NCBI RefSeq assembly: GCF_016888515.1
Contig: NZ_JAFEJK010000002.1
Coordinates: 5,868-69,867 of the forward strand
From: Shimia biformata
Lineage (GTDB): Bacteria; Pseudomonadota; Alphaproteobacteria; Rhodobacterales; Rhodobacteraceae
Length of the DNA: 64,000 nucleotides
Direction of reading: 5' to 3'
The stretch's first letter is position 1, and every line of letters starts with the position of its first letter. Below, one piece after another: positions 44,530 to 53,988 of the stretch. The notes under the pieces were generated by a model, which was given only the letters and a program-made list of their open reading frames with translations, made no database searches and was not told where the DNA came from. A program made the position numbers and the translations under genes.

Positions 44530-44699
44530 TTAAATTTGAGGCCGAGAACAATCCGCTCTCGAACCTATGGCAAAAAGGCCGCAGGTGGTTTGAGAAGGTC
44601 AATGAAACGATGGTGCGAAAGGTGAAAGGGGGCCGCGTCTTTTGGAACGCGGACGGCAGACCTGCATCTCTCACGATGCGCAATCCATTGGACCCGACG

Positions 44700-45524
44700 C
44701 TAGATCGTGCTTTTGGTCAGCATTGATGCGAGGTCGCGCAGGCGCGGCCCGAAATCTTCGATCAGCTTTTCCTTGGGCAGGTAGTTCGATGGTCCACCAA
44801 GGTTGAATGCCATCAATGGAACGTCGCGCTGGTGGCTGCGGAAGGGCACGGCGACCGAATGCACATGCGGCTGCCAGTCGCCAAGGTTGGCGTAAAACCC
44901 GCGCGTCGCGATCTCTTCCGCGGCCTGATCGATCCCCGCTTTCAGTTCCGGCCATTTCTCGGGCCCGGCGTTTTCCTCGACTGCGGCCAGGATTTCGTCG
45001 CGTTCTTCCGGTTCGGCGGCGGCGATATAGGCCCGTCCCATCGCCGAACGCGCCAGCGAGATGCGCGACCCCACATCCAGCTGCAAAGAGATCACCCCGC
45101 GCGACCGCGCCGTGGCAAGATAGATCATGGTGTAATCGACCCGCCCGCCAAGGGCGACCTGAACCCCCTCTCCGCAATGGCTGGCCAGTTCGCGCATGTA
45201 GTTCTGGGCCGCTTCACGCACCGTCAGCCCGCTGAGGCAGGCATATCCAAGGCTCAGAACCGGCACCCCCATGCGGTAGCGTCCGGTATCGGTGTCATAG
45301 ATCAGGTAACCCGATTTCAACAGTGTGTAGGTCAGCCGCGAAATGGTCGAGTTCGGCAATCCAGTGCGTTCGGACAGGTCGCCATTGCTCAGTCCGGCGT
45401 GGTCATCGGGGCGGAAGGCGCGCAGCACCTCCAGTCCACGATGCAGCGCGGTGATGAACTGCCGGTCGTCCACGCCGCCCGTGCCAGAATCCGTGTCGGT
45501 CGGAGTTTCGGTTCTCTTGCGCAT
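44700..45524 (-). CDS. IclR-family regulator of the acyl-CoA catabolic island
   Basis: 274 residues with a winged HTH (about 20-85: LSNGDLSERTGLPNSTISRL) and an IclR effector domain (YTMIYLATARSRGVISLQL, SLARSAMGRAYIAAAEP). It lies 79 bp downstream of the acyl-CoA synthetase on the same strand. It is the only transcription factor in the island, so it is the best candidate for binding the palindromes repeated across the three divergent promoters; those sites resemble the IclR-type TGGAAAT-N-ATTTCCA form. GGGAGA precedes the ATG by 7 bases. Confidence 0.88.
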   Translation of the reverse strand: MRKRTETPTDTDSGTGGVDDRQFITALHRGLEVLRAFRPDDHAGLSNGDLSERTGLPNSTISRLTYTLLKSGYLIYDTDTGRYRMGVPVLSLGYACLSGLTVREAAQNYMRELASHCGEGVQVALGGRVDYTMIYLATARSRGVISLQLDVGSRISLARSAMGRAYIAAAEPEERDEILAAVEENAGPEKWPELKAGIDQAAEEIATRGFYANLGDWQPHVHSVAVPFRSHQRDVPLMAFNLGGPSNYLPKEKLIEDFGPRLRDLASMLTKSTI

Positions 45525-45569
45525 GCACGTTCTCCCGGCGGGCTGGTGGGATCATATCCCGTTTGCTTT

Positions 45570-45584
45570 TTCCGACTGTCGGAA
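45570..45584. promoter_or_regulatory. Perfect 15-bp palindrome before the IclR gene
   Basis: TTCCGAC-T-GTCGGAA lies 46 bp upstream of the regulator start. Its arms are in opposite orientation (TTCCG...CGGAA) to the island-wide sites (CGGAA...TTCCG), so it is related in sequence but not the same element. It could serve in autoregulation. Confidence 0.5.
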
Positions 45585-45603
45585 TTTGGCTGACATTACT
45601 GCG

Positions 45604-47253
45604 CTATGACAAATCCTTCCAGAGGACTTTTCCCGTTGCTGATTTTGGCAGGGCGTCGGCAAAGACCACTTGTCGCGGGCATTTATAGGCGGCCATCTCG
45701 TGGCGACACCAGTCGATGATGTCCTGCTCCGAAAGTCCGCCATTTGCCCCATTGCGGCGCACAACATGGGCTTTCACGAATTCGCCGCGGCGGTCGTCCT
45801 TGGCGCCGACGACACAGGCTTCGGCAATACCGGGATGGTGCAGCATCATCGCCTCAACCTCGGCGGGCCAGACCTTGAAGCCCGAGACATTGACCATGCG
45901 TTTCACCCGGTCGACCATGTAGAAATAGCCGTCCGCGTCGCGGTAGGCGATGTCGCCGGTGCGGAAGAAGGGTTTGCCGTCGATCTCGACAAAGGCGTCT
46001 CGCGTGGCTTCCTCGTTGTTCCAGTAGCCAAGAAAGACCTGCGGTGCGTGGGTTACGATCTCGCCCGGCTCGCCAAGGTCCAGTTCATCCGTGGTGCCCG
46101 GTGCAACGATCCGGCTGTCGACGTCGAAGATGGGAACCCCAAGGCATTGGTCACGCGGCGCGTCCGGCGGGTTGATATGAAGTGCAGCCATTGTTTCTGA
46201 CAGGCCATAGCCCTCAAGATAAGGACGCCCAACTCGATTTCGCAGCTTGACCGCGATGGCATCCGGCATTGCCGCGCCGCCACCACCGATCGTCTCGAGG
46301 CTTGAGAGGTCATAGCTCTCGGCCTCGGCATTGTTCAAAAGGTCAATTGCCATGGTCGCGATCGACGCCCAGTGGGTGACCTTGTAACGTTCGATCAGCT
46401 TGGCGGCGTGAACCGCATTCCAGCGGGTCAGGATTACGATGGGGCTGCCGCGCAGGATCGGCACGTTCATCGAGCTTTGCATCCCCGTCACGTGGAAAAA
46501 CGGCAGGGTGGCCAGCGTGATGTTTTCCGGCGTCGTCGGTGTCCAGGTCGAGGTCGCCATGGTCGTGGTCATCACCGTGCGGTGGCTGTGGACGCAGCCC
46601 TTGGGATGGCCCGTGGTGCCGGAACTGAAGGGGATCACCGCTCGGTCGTCCGGCCCGGTCTCGCGCGGGCGCGGCGTTGAGCCAGAGGCGACGGCATCGG
46701 AAAAGCGGTAACACCCCGGCCCGGTGAACACGGTATCAGTGAGGTCAGGCAGGGGCGCGGGCAGCGGAATGTCGAAGCTGGGATCGCCCATGTCGGCATA
46801 GGCCGCGCCGATGATGTGTTGCAGAGCGCCCTCTTCCAGCAGCGGCACCGCGTTCGGGGTCAGTTCCAGCCCCGCGACCATGATGGACGCACCGGTGTTG
46901 TCGACGAGATAGCGCAACTCGCCCTTTTGGTTCATCGGGTTCACCGGGACCACCACGCCACCCGCGCGCAGGATGCCGTAGTAGGAGATGATGAATTGCG
47001 GGCTGTTCTGCATGAAAAGCAGCACCCGGTCGCCTTTCGTCAGCCCCAGGTCGGCTTGCAGGAACCCTGCCAGCGACTGGACCTTGCTCCAGATGTCGCC
47101 AAAGCTGAAATGTCTGCCCTGGAAGATGATCGCGCCGCCGTCGGGATTGGCCTTTGCGGTCTCTTCCATGTTGGCGTCGATACTGCGTTCGGGGATGGTC
47201 AGCTTGCGCGCCATCCCTTCGGGCCATGTGGTGTGCGGATGTCTGCCGCCCAT
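45604..47253 (-). CDS. AMP-dependent acyl-CoA synthetase
   Basis: 549 residues, ANL superfamily. The AMP-binding P-loop is IPFSSGTTGHPKGCVHSHR, the A5 motif EGYGLSETMAAL, A7 FFRTGDIAYRDADGYFYMVDR and A10 PKSATGKVLWKDL with the catalytic Lys. It activates a carboxylic acid to its CoA thioester, presumably the substrate brought in by the Liv-type importer of this island. Substrate class is medium-chain or hydroxy/oxo acid by analogy with neighbours; LvaE-like function is one possibility. It is divergent from an ACAD10/11-like gene across a shared operator, with AGGAGG before the ATG. Confidence 0.88.
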   Translation of the reverse strand: MGGRHPHTTWPEGMARKLTIPERSIDANMEETAKANPDGGAIIFQGRHFSFGDIWSKVQSLAGFLQADLGLTKGDRVLLFMQNSPQFIISYYGILRAGGVVVPVNPMNQKGELRYLVDNTGASIMVAGLELTPNAVPLLEEGALQHIIGAAYADMGDPSFDIPLPAPLPDLTDTVFTGPGCYRFSDAVASGSTPRPRETGPDDRAVIPFSSGTTGHPKGCVHSHRTVMTTTMATSTWTPTTPENITLATLPFFHVTGMQSSMNVPILRGSPIVILTRWNAVHAAKLIERYKVTHWASIATMAIDLLNNAEAESYDLSSLETIGGGGAAMPDAIAVKLRNRVGRPYLEGYGLSETMAALHINPPDAPRDQCLGVPIFDVDSRIVAPGTTDELDLGEPGEIVTHAPQVFLGYWNNEEATRDAFVEIDGKPFFRTGDIAYRDADGYFYMVDRVKRMVNVSGFKVWPAEVEAMMLHHPGIAEACVVGAKDDRRGEFVKAHVVRRNGANGGLSEQDIIDWCRHEMAAYKCPRQVVFADALPKSATGKVLWKDLS

Positions 47254-47449
47254 GTTGTCTCCTCCTTCACGTCAGGTTGTTTCGGTCGCCCCCGGTCTCC
47301 TACTGGCAGGGCTGCCGCAGCGCGTTTCCCGATCTTTCAAATGGCGTTTCGGAACAGGTTGGCGCGGTTCAACCCACTCCAGCCCCTCCTCGCCGTATGG
47401 ATGTCCTCCTCGGGTTTTGCCGTAATGGACGTCACGTCCTATTTCCGCA

Positions 47450-47470
47450 GGGCAAAAAAGATTTCCGCAA
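47450..47470. promoter_or_regulatory. Island operator site a (between synthetase and dehydrogenase genes)
   Basis: The right arm TTTCCGCAA is a perfect match to the shared palindrome TTGCGGAAA-N3-TTTCCGCAA; the left arm GGGCAAAAA matches 5 of 9. A further ATTTCCGCA lies 20 bp upstream (47441-47449). TTGACT, a -35-like element for the + strand, follows 3 bases after the right arm. Confidence 0.55.
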
Positions 47471-47527
47471 ATATTGACTAAGTTTTCGATCAGTGCAACA
47501 GAAAGGATGCAATCGAGGAGATGAGTG

Positions 47528-48757
47528 ATGGATTTCTTTCCCGTATCCGACCGGGCGAAAGAGCTGCGCGAAAAGCTTTTGCGCTTCATGGAGGACGAGA
47601 TTTACCCAAACGAGAAGGTGTTCGAGGCGCAACATGCCGAGGGCGATCCGTGGGATGCGCCGCCGATTCTCGAAGAGTTGAAACAGAAAGCGCGGGAAGC
47701 GGGGTTGTGGAACCTTTTCCTGCCCTACGAGGACGCGCGCGAATATGGCGGGGCGGGACTGTCGAACCTCGATTATGCGACCCTGTGCGAGATCATGGGC
47801 CGCTCACCCATCGCGCCCGAAGCGTTCAACTGTTCCGCGCCCGATACCGGCAACATGGAAACCCTGTGGCTTTATGGATCGACGGCACAGAAGGACCAGT
47901 GGCTGCGCCCGCTTCTGAACGGCGAGATCCGGTCCTGTTTCTCGATGACCGAACCCGAGGTCGCGTCGTCTGACGCCACCAATATCCAGTGCGAGATTCG
48001 CCGCGACGGGGATGAATACGTGGTCAATGGCCGCAAGTGGTGGTCGTCTGGAGCCAATGCCAACGCCTGCAAACTGGCGATTGTCATGGGCAAGACCGAC
48101 CCGAATGCCGCCAAGCACCAGCAACAGTCGATGATCCTTGTGCCGATGGACACGCCCGGCGTGAAGGTCGAGCGGGCGCTGACCGTCTTTGGCTATGACC
48201 ACGCGCCGCACGGCCATGCCGAGATCACCTATGACAACGTCCGCGTGCCGGTTGAGAACATCCTTCTGGGCGAAGGACGCGGGTTCGAGATTGCGCAGGG
48301 ACGTCTTGGGCCGGGGCGCATCCACCATTGCATGCGTCAGATCGGCGTCGCCGAACGTGCGCTGGAAGAGATGTGCAAACGGGCGCTGTCGCGCGAGGCT
48401 TTTGGCAAGACGCTGGCCGATCATGGCGTCACTCGTCACTGGATCGCCGAAAGCCGCTGTGACATCGATCAGGCCCGGCTTCTGACCATGAACGCCGCGC
48501 ATATGATGGACACGGTCGGCAACAAGGTTGCGCGCAAGGAAATCGCCATGATCAAGGTTGTTGCGCCGACGATGTGTGGCCGCGTGATTGATCGTGCCAT
48601 TCAGGTGCATGGCGGCATGGGTGTCTGTCAGGACAGCATGTTGCCGGGCTTCTACGCCAATTCGCGCACCCTGCGACTGGCCGATGGCCCTGACGAGGTC
48701 CACCGCGAGGCAATCGCCAAGCAGGAACTGCGCCAATACCGCAGCAACAGGGGCTGA
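47528..48757 (+). CDS. ACAD10/ACAD11-type acyl-CoA dehydrogenase
   Basis: 409 residues, acyl-CoA dehydrogenase fold. [32 protein letters not shown] and [14 protein letters not shown] are hallmark stretches of the ACAD10/ACAD11 branch, which acts on 4-hydroxyacyl-CoA after phosphorylation of the hydroxyl. The place of the usual catalytic Glu near the C-terminus carries Asp (ADGPDEV), as in ACAD11. In animals this domain is fused to an APH-type kinase; here the kinase is a separate gene in the same island. The start was chosen on GAGGAG 7 bases upstream of the second of two adjacent start codons. First gene of a five-gene operon. Confidence 0.88.
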   Translation: MDFFPVSDRAKELREKLLRFMEDEIYPNEKVFEAQHAEGDPWDAPPILEELKQKAREAGLWNLFLPYEDAREYGGAGLSNLDYATLCEIMGRSPIAPEAFNCSAPDTGNMETLWLYGSTAQKDQWLRPLLNGEIRSCFSMTEPEVASSDATNIQCEIRRDGDEYVVNGRKWWSSGANANACKLAIVMGKTDPNAAKHQQQSMILVPMDTPGVKVERALTVFGYDHAPHGHAEITYDNVRVPVENILLGEGRGFEIAQGRLGPGRIHHCMRQIGVAERALEEMCKRALSREAFGKTLADHGVTRHWIAESRCDIDQARLLTMNAAHMMDTVGNKVARKEIAMIKVVAPTMCGRVIDRAIQVHGGMGVCQDSMLPGFYANSRTLRLADGPDEVHREAIAKQELRQYRSNRG

Positions 48758-48761
48758 CACC

Positions 48762-49517
48762 ATGTTCGATCTGAAAGACAAGGTCGCCGTTGTCACCGGT
48801 TCCAGCCGGGGCATTGGCCGTGCCATCGCCGAGATGTTCGCCCGCGCGGGTGCCAAGGTCGTGGTCTCAAGCCGGACCGCCGAGGCCTGCGAACCTGTGG
48901 CCGAGGCGATCCGCACCGCCGGGGGCGAGGCGCTGGTCGTGCCGTGCCATATCGGTCGCAAGGACGCGCTTCAAAACCTCGTCGACACGACGCTGGCACA
49001 TTGGGGGCGGATCGACATCCTGATCTGCAACGCGGCGATCAACCCGGTCTATGGCTCGATGTCCGACCTGACGGATGAAGCTTTCGACAAGATCATGGGC
49101 ACCAATGTGCGCTCGACCTGGCAACTGTGCGAAATGGTCCTGCCGCAGATGGCGGAAAACGGCGGCGGAGCGGTGGTTCTCTTGTCCTCGATCGCCGGTA
49201 TCCGGGGCAATGCGGTGATCGGCGCCTATGGCATGTCCAAGGCGGCCGAGGCCGCGCTTGCCCGCAACCTTGCCGTCGAATGGGGACCCAAAAACATCCG
49301 CGTCAATGCGCTGGCGCCGGGGCTTGTGCGCACCGATTTTGCCCGCGCCCTGCTGGACGATCCCGAACGACTGGCCCGCGCCGAGAACCAGACCCCCTTG
49401 CGTCGGATCGGAGAACCCGATGATATCGCCGGAACCGCATTGTTTCTGGCGTGCGATGCTTCTGCCTATGTTACCGGGCAGACCATCGTGGCCGATGGCG
49501 GCGAACTGATCCGCTGA
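48762..49517 (+). CDS. Short-chain dehydrogenase/reductase
   Basis: 251 residues, classical SDR. The cofactor motif TGSSRGIGRAI, NAAI (NAG equivalent), active-site Ser in LLSSIAGIRG, and Tyr/Lys in YGMSKAA are present. It follows the ACAD10/11-like gene by 4 bp. In the levulinate pathway an SDR reduces the 4-oxo group to 4-hydroxy before phosphorylation; oxidation of a 3-hydroxyacyl-CoA is the alternative. DHRS4-like reductases have a similar start, MFDLKDKVAVVTG. Cofactor preference cannot be assigned firmly (Arg after SS suggests NADP). Confidence 0.87.
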   Translation: MFDLKDKVAVVTGSSRGIGRAIAEMFARAGAKVVVSSRTAEACEPVAEAIRTAGGEALVVPCHIGRKDALQNLVDTTLAHWGRIDILICNAAINPVYGSMSDLTDEAFDKIMGTNVRSTWQLCEMVLPQMAENGGGAVVLLSSIAGIRGNAVIGAYGMSKAAEAALARNLAVEWGPKNIRVNALAPGLVRTDFARALLDDPERLARAENQTPLRRIGEPDDIAGTALFLACDASAYVTGQTIVADGGELIR

Positions 49518-49549
49518 GACCGGGCAAGAGACTTGAAAGGACGAACCAG

Positions 49550-51643
49550 ATGAACGACCAGACGAAACAGAGTGTCACCACCGAGATTGTCGGTGATATT
49601 GCCCTTGTTGCCATCGACAACCCGCCGGTCAACGCGCTCAGCGTGCATGTGCGTCAGGGATTGCAAAATGCCGTGGCCACGATCAATGCCGGAGGCGCGG
49701 CCAAGGTCATCGCGATCTATGCAAAGGGCCGCACCTTCATTGCCGGAGCCGATATCACCGAATTCGGCAAGCCGCCGATGCCGCCCGCGCTGCCCGATTT
49801 GCTGAACGAGGTCGAGCAGAGCGCCATTCCGGTGGTCTGCGTATTGCACGGAACTGCGCTGGGCGGTGGTCTTGAAACTGCACTGGCGGCGCATGCCCGC
49901 GTCGCGATCAAGGGCTCGCGCATTGGCCTGCCCGAGGTTCTGATCGGCCTTTTGCCCGGTGCCGGCGGCACCCAGCGCGTGCCGCGCCTTGCCGGAATTC
50001 CGGTCGCTCTGGACATGTGTCTGTCGGGCCGTCAGGTCAAGGTCGAGGAAGCGCTGACCATGGGTCTGGTCGACCGTCTGGACGAAGGCGATCCCCGCGA
50101 TGTTGCCTTGCGTGCGGCGCAGGACGTGCTGAACGGCGCGCTTGAAACCCGCCGCGTTTGCGACATTGAGACTGTCGCCGACGATGAAGCGCTGGATGCC
50201 GCCCGCGCGATGGTCGCGAAGAAACACCCGAACCTTGTCTCCCCGCAGGCCTGTATCGAGGCGATCGCCGTCTCGACCGGCCCGCTTCTCGACGGGCTCA
50301 AGGTTGAACGCAAAGCCTTCATGGATTGCCTCAACACCCCGCAGCGGGCCGGGCTGATCCATGCCTTCTTTGGCGAACGCGCCGTGGCTAACGTGCCCGA
50401 GAAATCCGCCACCCCGCGCGATGTCGCTTCAATTGGCGTCATTGGCGGTGGCACGATGGGATCGGGCATCGCAACCTCGGCTTTGCTGGCTGGTATCCCG
50501 GTAACGCTGGTCGAAGTGACCGACGAGGCGCTTCAGCGCGGTGTCGCCACGATCACCGGCAACCTTGACGGCGCCGTGAAACGCGGCAAGCTCAGCGCCG
50601 AGAAACGCGACGCGACCCTTGCCAAGCTGACCCCTGCAACAGGGCTTGAGGCGCTGGGTGACGTCGATCTGGTCATCGAAGCTGTTTTCGAACAGATGGA
50701 CGTGAAGAAGGAAATCTTCGGCAAGCTCGATACGATCTGCAAGCCGGGTGCGATCCTTGCGTCGAATACCTCTTATCTCGACATTGACGAAATCGCGTCG
50801 GTGACCTCTCGCCCGGCCGACGTGATCGGACTGCATTTCTTCTCGCCCGCCCATATCATGCGGCTTCTGGAAATCGTGGTTGGCGACAAGACCGCGCCCG
50901 AGGTCACCGCGACCGGCTTTGCGCTGGCCAAGCGGATGGGCAAGGTCGGCGTGCGCGCGGGGGTGTGTGATGGCTTCATCGGCAACCGCATCCTGGCGCA
51001 TTATGCCAAAACCGCGGCCTATCTCGTGATGGATGGCGCCACGCCGCAACAGGTCGATCAGGCACTTGAGGATTTCGGCTTTGCGATGGGGCCGCATAAG
51101 GTTGGCGATCTGGCCGGTCTCGACATCGGCTGGATGACCCGCAAGCGCAAGGCGGCCGACATGCCGTCGAACGAACGCTACGCCGGGGATGTGGCGGACC
51201 GCATCTGTGAAAACGGCTGGTTCGGGCGCAAGACCGGGCAGGGGTATTACATCTACGAAGGCCGTGACATGCGCCCCAACCCCGAAGTCGCCAAGATCAT
51301 CGAGTCCGAGCGGCAGAAGGCCGGGATCACCCCACGCAGCTTTACCGATCAGGAAATCGTCGACCGGTACCTGACCGCAATGATCGTGGAATCCGCCCGC
51401 GTGGTCGAAGACGGCATCGCCCTGCGTCCCCTCGACGTCGATATCGTGTTCCTGATGGGATATGGCTTCCCGCGGTTCCGCGGTGGCCCGCTGCATTACG
51501 CCGACACAATCGGCGCGGCGGAACTGGTCCGGCGGATCGAGGAATACGCCAAGGAAGACCCGCATTACTGGCAGGTTCCCGACCTTTTGCGCGACATGGC
51601 GCGCGATGGCCGCAGCTTTGCCGACATCAACAAGGAGGCCTGA
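49550..51643 (+). CDS. Bifunctional enoyl-CoA hydratase/3-hydroxyacyl-CoA dehydrogenase (MFE-1 type)
   Basis: 697 residues. The N-terminal crotonase domain (about 1-190) has GRTFIAGADITEF and GLPEVLIGLLPGAGGTQR with both catalytic acidic residues. The NAD Rossmann domain begins near 295 (IGVIGGGTMGSGIA) and holds VIEAVFEQMDVKKE and HFFSPAHIMRLLEIV; two C-terminal 3HCDH domains follow (GFIGNRILAHY, GYGFPRFRGGPLHYAD). It hydrates trans-2-enoyl-CoA and oxidises the 3-hydroxyacyl-CoA. The ATG is preceded by AAGGA 8 bases upstream. It supplies the middle steps of beta-oxidation for this island. Confidence 0.93.
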   Translation: MNDQTKQSVTTEIVGDIALVAIDNPPVNALSVHVRQGLQNAVATINAGGAAKVIAIYAKGRTFIAGADITEFGKPPMPPALPDLLNEVEQSAIPVVCVLHGTALGGGLETALAAHARVAIKGSRIGLPEVLIGLLPGAGGTQRVPRLAGIPVALDMCLSGRQVKVEEALTMGLVDRLDEGDPRDVALRAAQDVLNGALETRRVCDIETVADDEALDAARAMVAKKHPNLVSPQACIEAIAVSTGPLLDGLKVERKAFMDCLNTPQRAGLIHAFFGERAVANVPEKSATPRDVASIGVIGGGTMGSGIATSALLAGIPVTLVEVTDEALQRGVATITGNLDGAVKRGKLSAEKRDATLAKLTPATGLEALGDVDLVIEAVFEQMDVKKEIFGKLDTICKPGAILASNTSYLDIDEIASVTSRPADVIGLHFFSPAHIMRLLEIVVGDKTAPEVTATGFALAKRMGKVGVRAGVCDGFIGNRILAHYAKTAAYLVMDGATPQQVDQALEDFGFAMGPHKVGDLAGLDIGWMTRKRKAADMPSNERYAGDVADRICENGWFGRKTGQGYYIYEGRDMRPNPEVAKIIESERQKAGITPRSFTDQEIVDRYLTAMIVESARVVEDGIALRPLDVDIVFLMGYGFPRFRGGPLHYADTIGAAELVRRIEEYAKEDPHYWQVPDLLRDMARDGRSFADINKEA

Positions 51644-51646
51644 TAG

Positions 51647-52834
51647 ATGGACCTGACCTATTCGGATGCCGAACTTGCCTTTCAGCAGGAAGTCCGCGAC
51701 TTCTTCGAGGCGAACCTGCCCATGCATATCTCGGACGCGGTGCGTTCCGGCGCCGAGATGACCGGCGAGCTTTATCAGGAATACCACCGCATCCTGTCGG
51801 CCAAAGGCTGGCTGGCGACGACATGGCCCAAGGAATATGGCGGCCCCGGCTGGACCCCGGTCGAGCGCCATATCTTCGACGTCGAAAGCAGCCGTTACAA
51901 CGCGCCGCGCATCGTGCCCTTTGGGTTGGCGATGCTGGGGCCGGTGATCCAGAAATTTGGCAATGACAGGCAGAAGGCCGAGGTCCTGCCAAGGATCCTG
52001 TCCGCCGAAGACTGGTGGTGTCAGGGCTATTCCGAGCCGGGGGCGGGGTCTGACCTTGCCTCGCTCAAGACCCGTGCCGACCGCGATGGCGACCACTATG
52101 TCGTCAACGGCCAGAAGACGTGGACCACGCTGGGTCAATACGCCAACAAGATTTTCTGCCTCGTGCGGACGAAGTTCGACGGCAAGCCGCAGGAAGGAAT
52201 TTCGTTCCTGCTGATTGATCTGGACACACCCGGCATCGAAATGCGCCCGATCCGCCTGATCGAGGGCGGCCATGAGGTGAACGAAGTGTTCTTTACCGAC
52301 GTGCGCGTTCCCGTCGAAAACCTTGTGGGTGAGGAAAATCTTGGCTGGACCATCGCCAAGTTCCTTCTGACCCATGAACGCACCGGGATCGCCGGTGTCG
52401 GCATTTCGATGCAAGCGCTGGAAGAGCTGAAGGCGCTGGGCCGCAGCGTGAAGCGCAATGGCAAGCCGCTGATCGAGGATCCGCTGTTCGCCGCCCGCGT
52501 CGCGCGGGTCGAGATTGACCTTGAGGCGATGAAGATCACCAACCTGCGGATGTTGTTCCAGGCCCAGAAACAGGGGCATCCCGGTCCCGAGACCTCGATT
52601 CTCAAGATCAAGGGCACGCAGATCAATCAGGAAATCCGCGATCTGGCCCGCCGCGCGCTTGGCCCCGTGGCCGCGCCGTTCCCGGGACATGTCACCGACG
52701 GCAACCTGGTCCTGTCACCGCCCGACAGCCAGAACAACGCCGCCCGGTATTTCAACAACCGAAAGACCTCGATCTTCGGTGGCTCGAACGAGATCCAACG
52801 CAACATTCTGACCAAGACCATGCTGGAGCTGTGA
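51647..52834 (+). CDS. Acyl-CoA dehydrogenase, catalytic large subunit of a heteromeric pair
   Basis: 395 residues. FAD- and substrate-binding stretches CQGYSEPGAGSDLASLKT and GQKTWTTLGQYA are typical, and the C-terminal FGGSNEIQRNIL contains the catalytic Glu position. It lies 3 bp after the bifunctional enzyme and 1 bp before a second, shorter dehydrogenase gene that lacks that Glu. Such neighbouring pairs (PimC/PimD, or FadE alpha2-beta2 enzymes) form heterotetramers acting on bulky or dicarboxylic acyl-CoAs. Confidence 0.88.
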   Translation: MDLTYSDAELAFQQEVRDFFEANLPMHISDAVRSGAEMTGELYQEYHRILSAKGWLATTWPKEYGGPGWTPVERHIFDVESSRYNAPRIVPFGLAMLGPVIQKFGNDRQKAEVLPRILSAEDWWCQGYSEPGAGSDLASLKTRADRDGDHYVVNGQKTWTTLGQYANKIFCLVRTKFDGKPQEGISFLLIDLDTPGIEMRPIRLIEGGHEVNEVFFTDVRVPVENLVGEENLGWTIAKFLLTHERTGIAGVGISMQALEELKALGRSVKRNGKPLIEDPLFAARVARVEIDLEAMKITNLRMLFQAQKQGHPGPETSILKIKGTQINQEIRDLARRALGPVAAPFPGHVTDGNLVLSPPDSQNNAARYFNNRKTSIFGGSNEIQRNILTKTMLEL

Positions 52835-52835
52835 G

Positions 52836-53906
52836 ATGAACTTTGATCTGACTGAAGACCGCCAGATGCTGGCGGACACGCTCCGCCGCTATCTGGCCGA
52901 GCAATATGACATCGAGACCCGCAACAAGCTGGCCTATGACGCGCCGTTCCACAGCGCCGAGAAATGGTCCGAAATGGCCGAGCTGGGCATCGCTGGCGCG
53001 CTGGTGACCGAGGAAAACGGCGGCTTTGGCGGACAGGGCTTTGACATCTCTGTTGTGTTCGAAGCACTGGGCCGGACCCTGTGCCCCGAACCCTTCCTTG
53101 GCGCGTTGATGGCCTCGCGGCTTCTGGGTGCGGCTGGGGCAGACCAGGAGTCGCTTGTTGACGGCTCGGTACGTTATGCCGTCGGTATCTCGGAAATCGA
53201 CGCGCCCTATGACGTCGCCTTTACCGAGACGACGGCAACCGCAACCGACGGTACCTATGTCCTGAATGGCCGCAAAAGCGCGGTCTATGGCGGGCAGGTC
53301 GCGGATGTGATCCTTGTCGTGGCCAAGCTGGACGGCAAGCTGGGCGTGTTCAGCGTCAAGGCGGCGGATGCCAATGTCGTCGGCTATGCCATGATCGACG
53401 GCGCCGGGGCTGCGGAACTGGTACTGGACAACACCCCCGCCGAACTGGTCCTGACCGGGGCGGATGCCGCCATTCAGGACGCGCTGAACGCGGGGCGTCT
53501 GGCACTCTGTGCCGAGGCGGTGGGCGCGATGGAAGCGACCTATGAAATCCTTCTCGACTACCTCAAGACCCGCAAGCAGTTCGGTGTCGCCATCGGCAAG
53601 TTCCAGGTGCTGCAACACCGCACCGTGGACCTGCTGACCGAGATCGAGCAATCGCGCTCCATGGTTGTCGGGGCGGCGGCGGCGCTGGGTGATGACGACG
53701 CGGCGCTCAAGATCGCCATGGCCAAGAACCTGATCGGCCGCGCCGCGCGACAGGTGGCGGAAGAGGCGATCCAGATGCATGGCGGCATCGCAATGACGTG
53801 GGAATATGCCGTGTCGCACCTGGCCAAGCGCCTGATCATGCTGGACCATCAGTTGGGTGATACGGATCATTGCCTGACCGAAGTCATGAACAGCTACGCC
53901 GCCTGA
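52836..53906 (+). CDS. Acyl-CoA dehydrogenase-like small subunit, catalytic Glu absent
   Basis: 356 residues, shorter than usual ACADs (about 380-400). The N-terminal helical domain (MNFDLTEDRQMLADTLRRYL), beta domain (NGRKSAVYGGQVADVIL) and C-terminal helices (RKQFGVAIGKFQVLQHRTVDL, QMHGGIAMTWEYAVSHLAKR) are recognisable. The usual YEGTSE/GGSNE motif is replaced by LDHQLGDTDHCL, with no Glu at the active-site position. It is thus likely a non-catalytic partner, possibly FAD-binding, of the preceding subunit. Last gene of the + operon, with a terminator behind. Confidence 0.87.
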   Translation: MNFDLTEDRQMLADTLRRYLAEQYDIETRNKLAYDAPFHSAEKWSEMAELGIAGALVTEENGGFGGQGFDISVVFEALGRTLCPEPFLGALMASRLLGAAGADQESLVDGSVRYAVGISEIDAPYDVAFTETTATATDGTYVLNGRKSAVYGGQVADVILVVAKLDGKLGVFSVKAADANVVGYAMIDGAGAAELVLDNTPAELVLTGADAAIQDALNAGRLALCAEAVGAMEATYEILLDYLKTRKQFGVAIGKFQVLQHRTVDLLTEIEQSRSMVVGAAAALGDDDAALKIAMAKNLIGRAARQVAEEAIQMHGGIAMTWEYAVSHLAKRLIMLDHQLGDTDHCLTEVMNSYAA

Positions 53907-53925
53907 CACGGAGGCATGAGGCAAG

Positions 53926-53967
53926 AAAAGACCCGCGCGGCAAAAGGGCTGCGCGGGTCTTTTTTTG
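53926..53967. terminator. Strong bidirectional rho-independent terminator
   Basis: AAAAGACCCGCGC and GCGCGGGTCTTTT pair over 13 bp with a 12-base loop, followed by seven T residues on the + strand; the left A-run provides the T-tract for the minus strand. It lies between the convergent dehydrogenase and kinase-like genes. Confidence 0.95.
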
Positions 53968-53988
53968 TTTTTGGATGATCAGCGCCGT

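Noticed and set aside
45570-45584. Counting the TTCCGAC-T-GTCGGAA palindrome as a fifth member of the island operator family
   Set aside because: Arms are in reversed orientation and the spacer differs; kept only as a separate candidate element.
50429-52690. Very long minus-strand open frame (about 750 codons) opposite the hydratase/dehydrogenase and acyl-CoA dehydrogenase genes
   Set aside because: Spans two well-supported genes on the other strand and has His/Arg-rich random composition; an antisense artefact of high GC.
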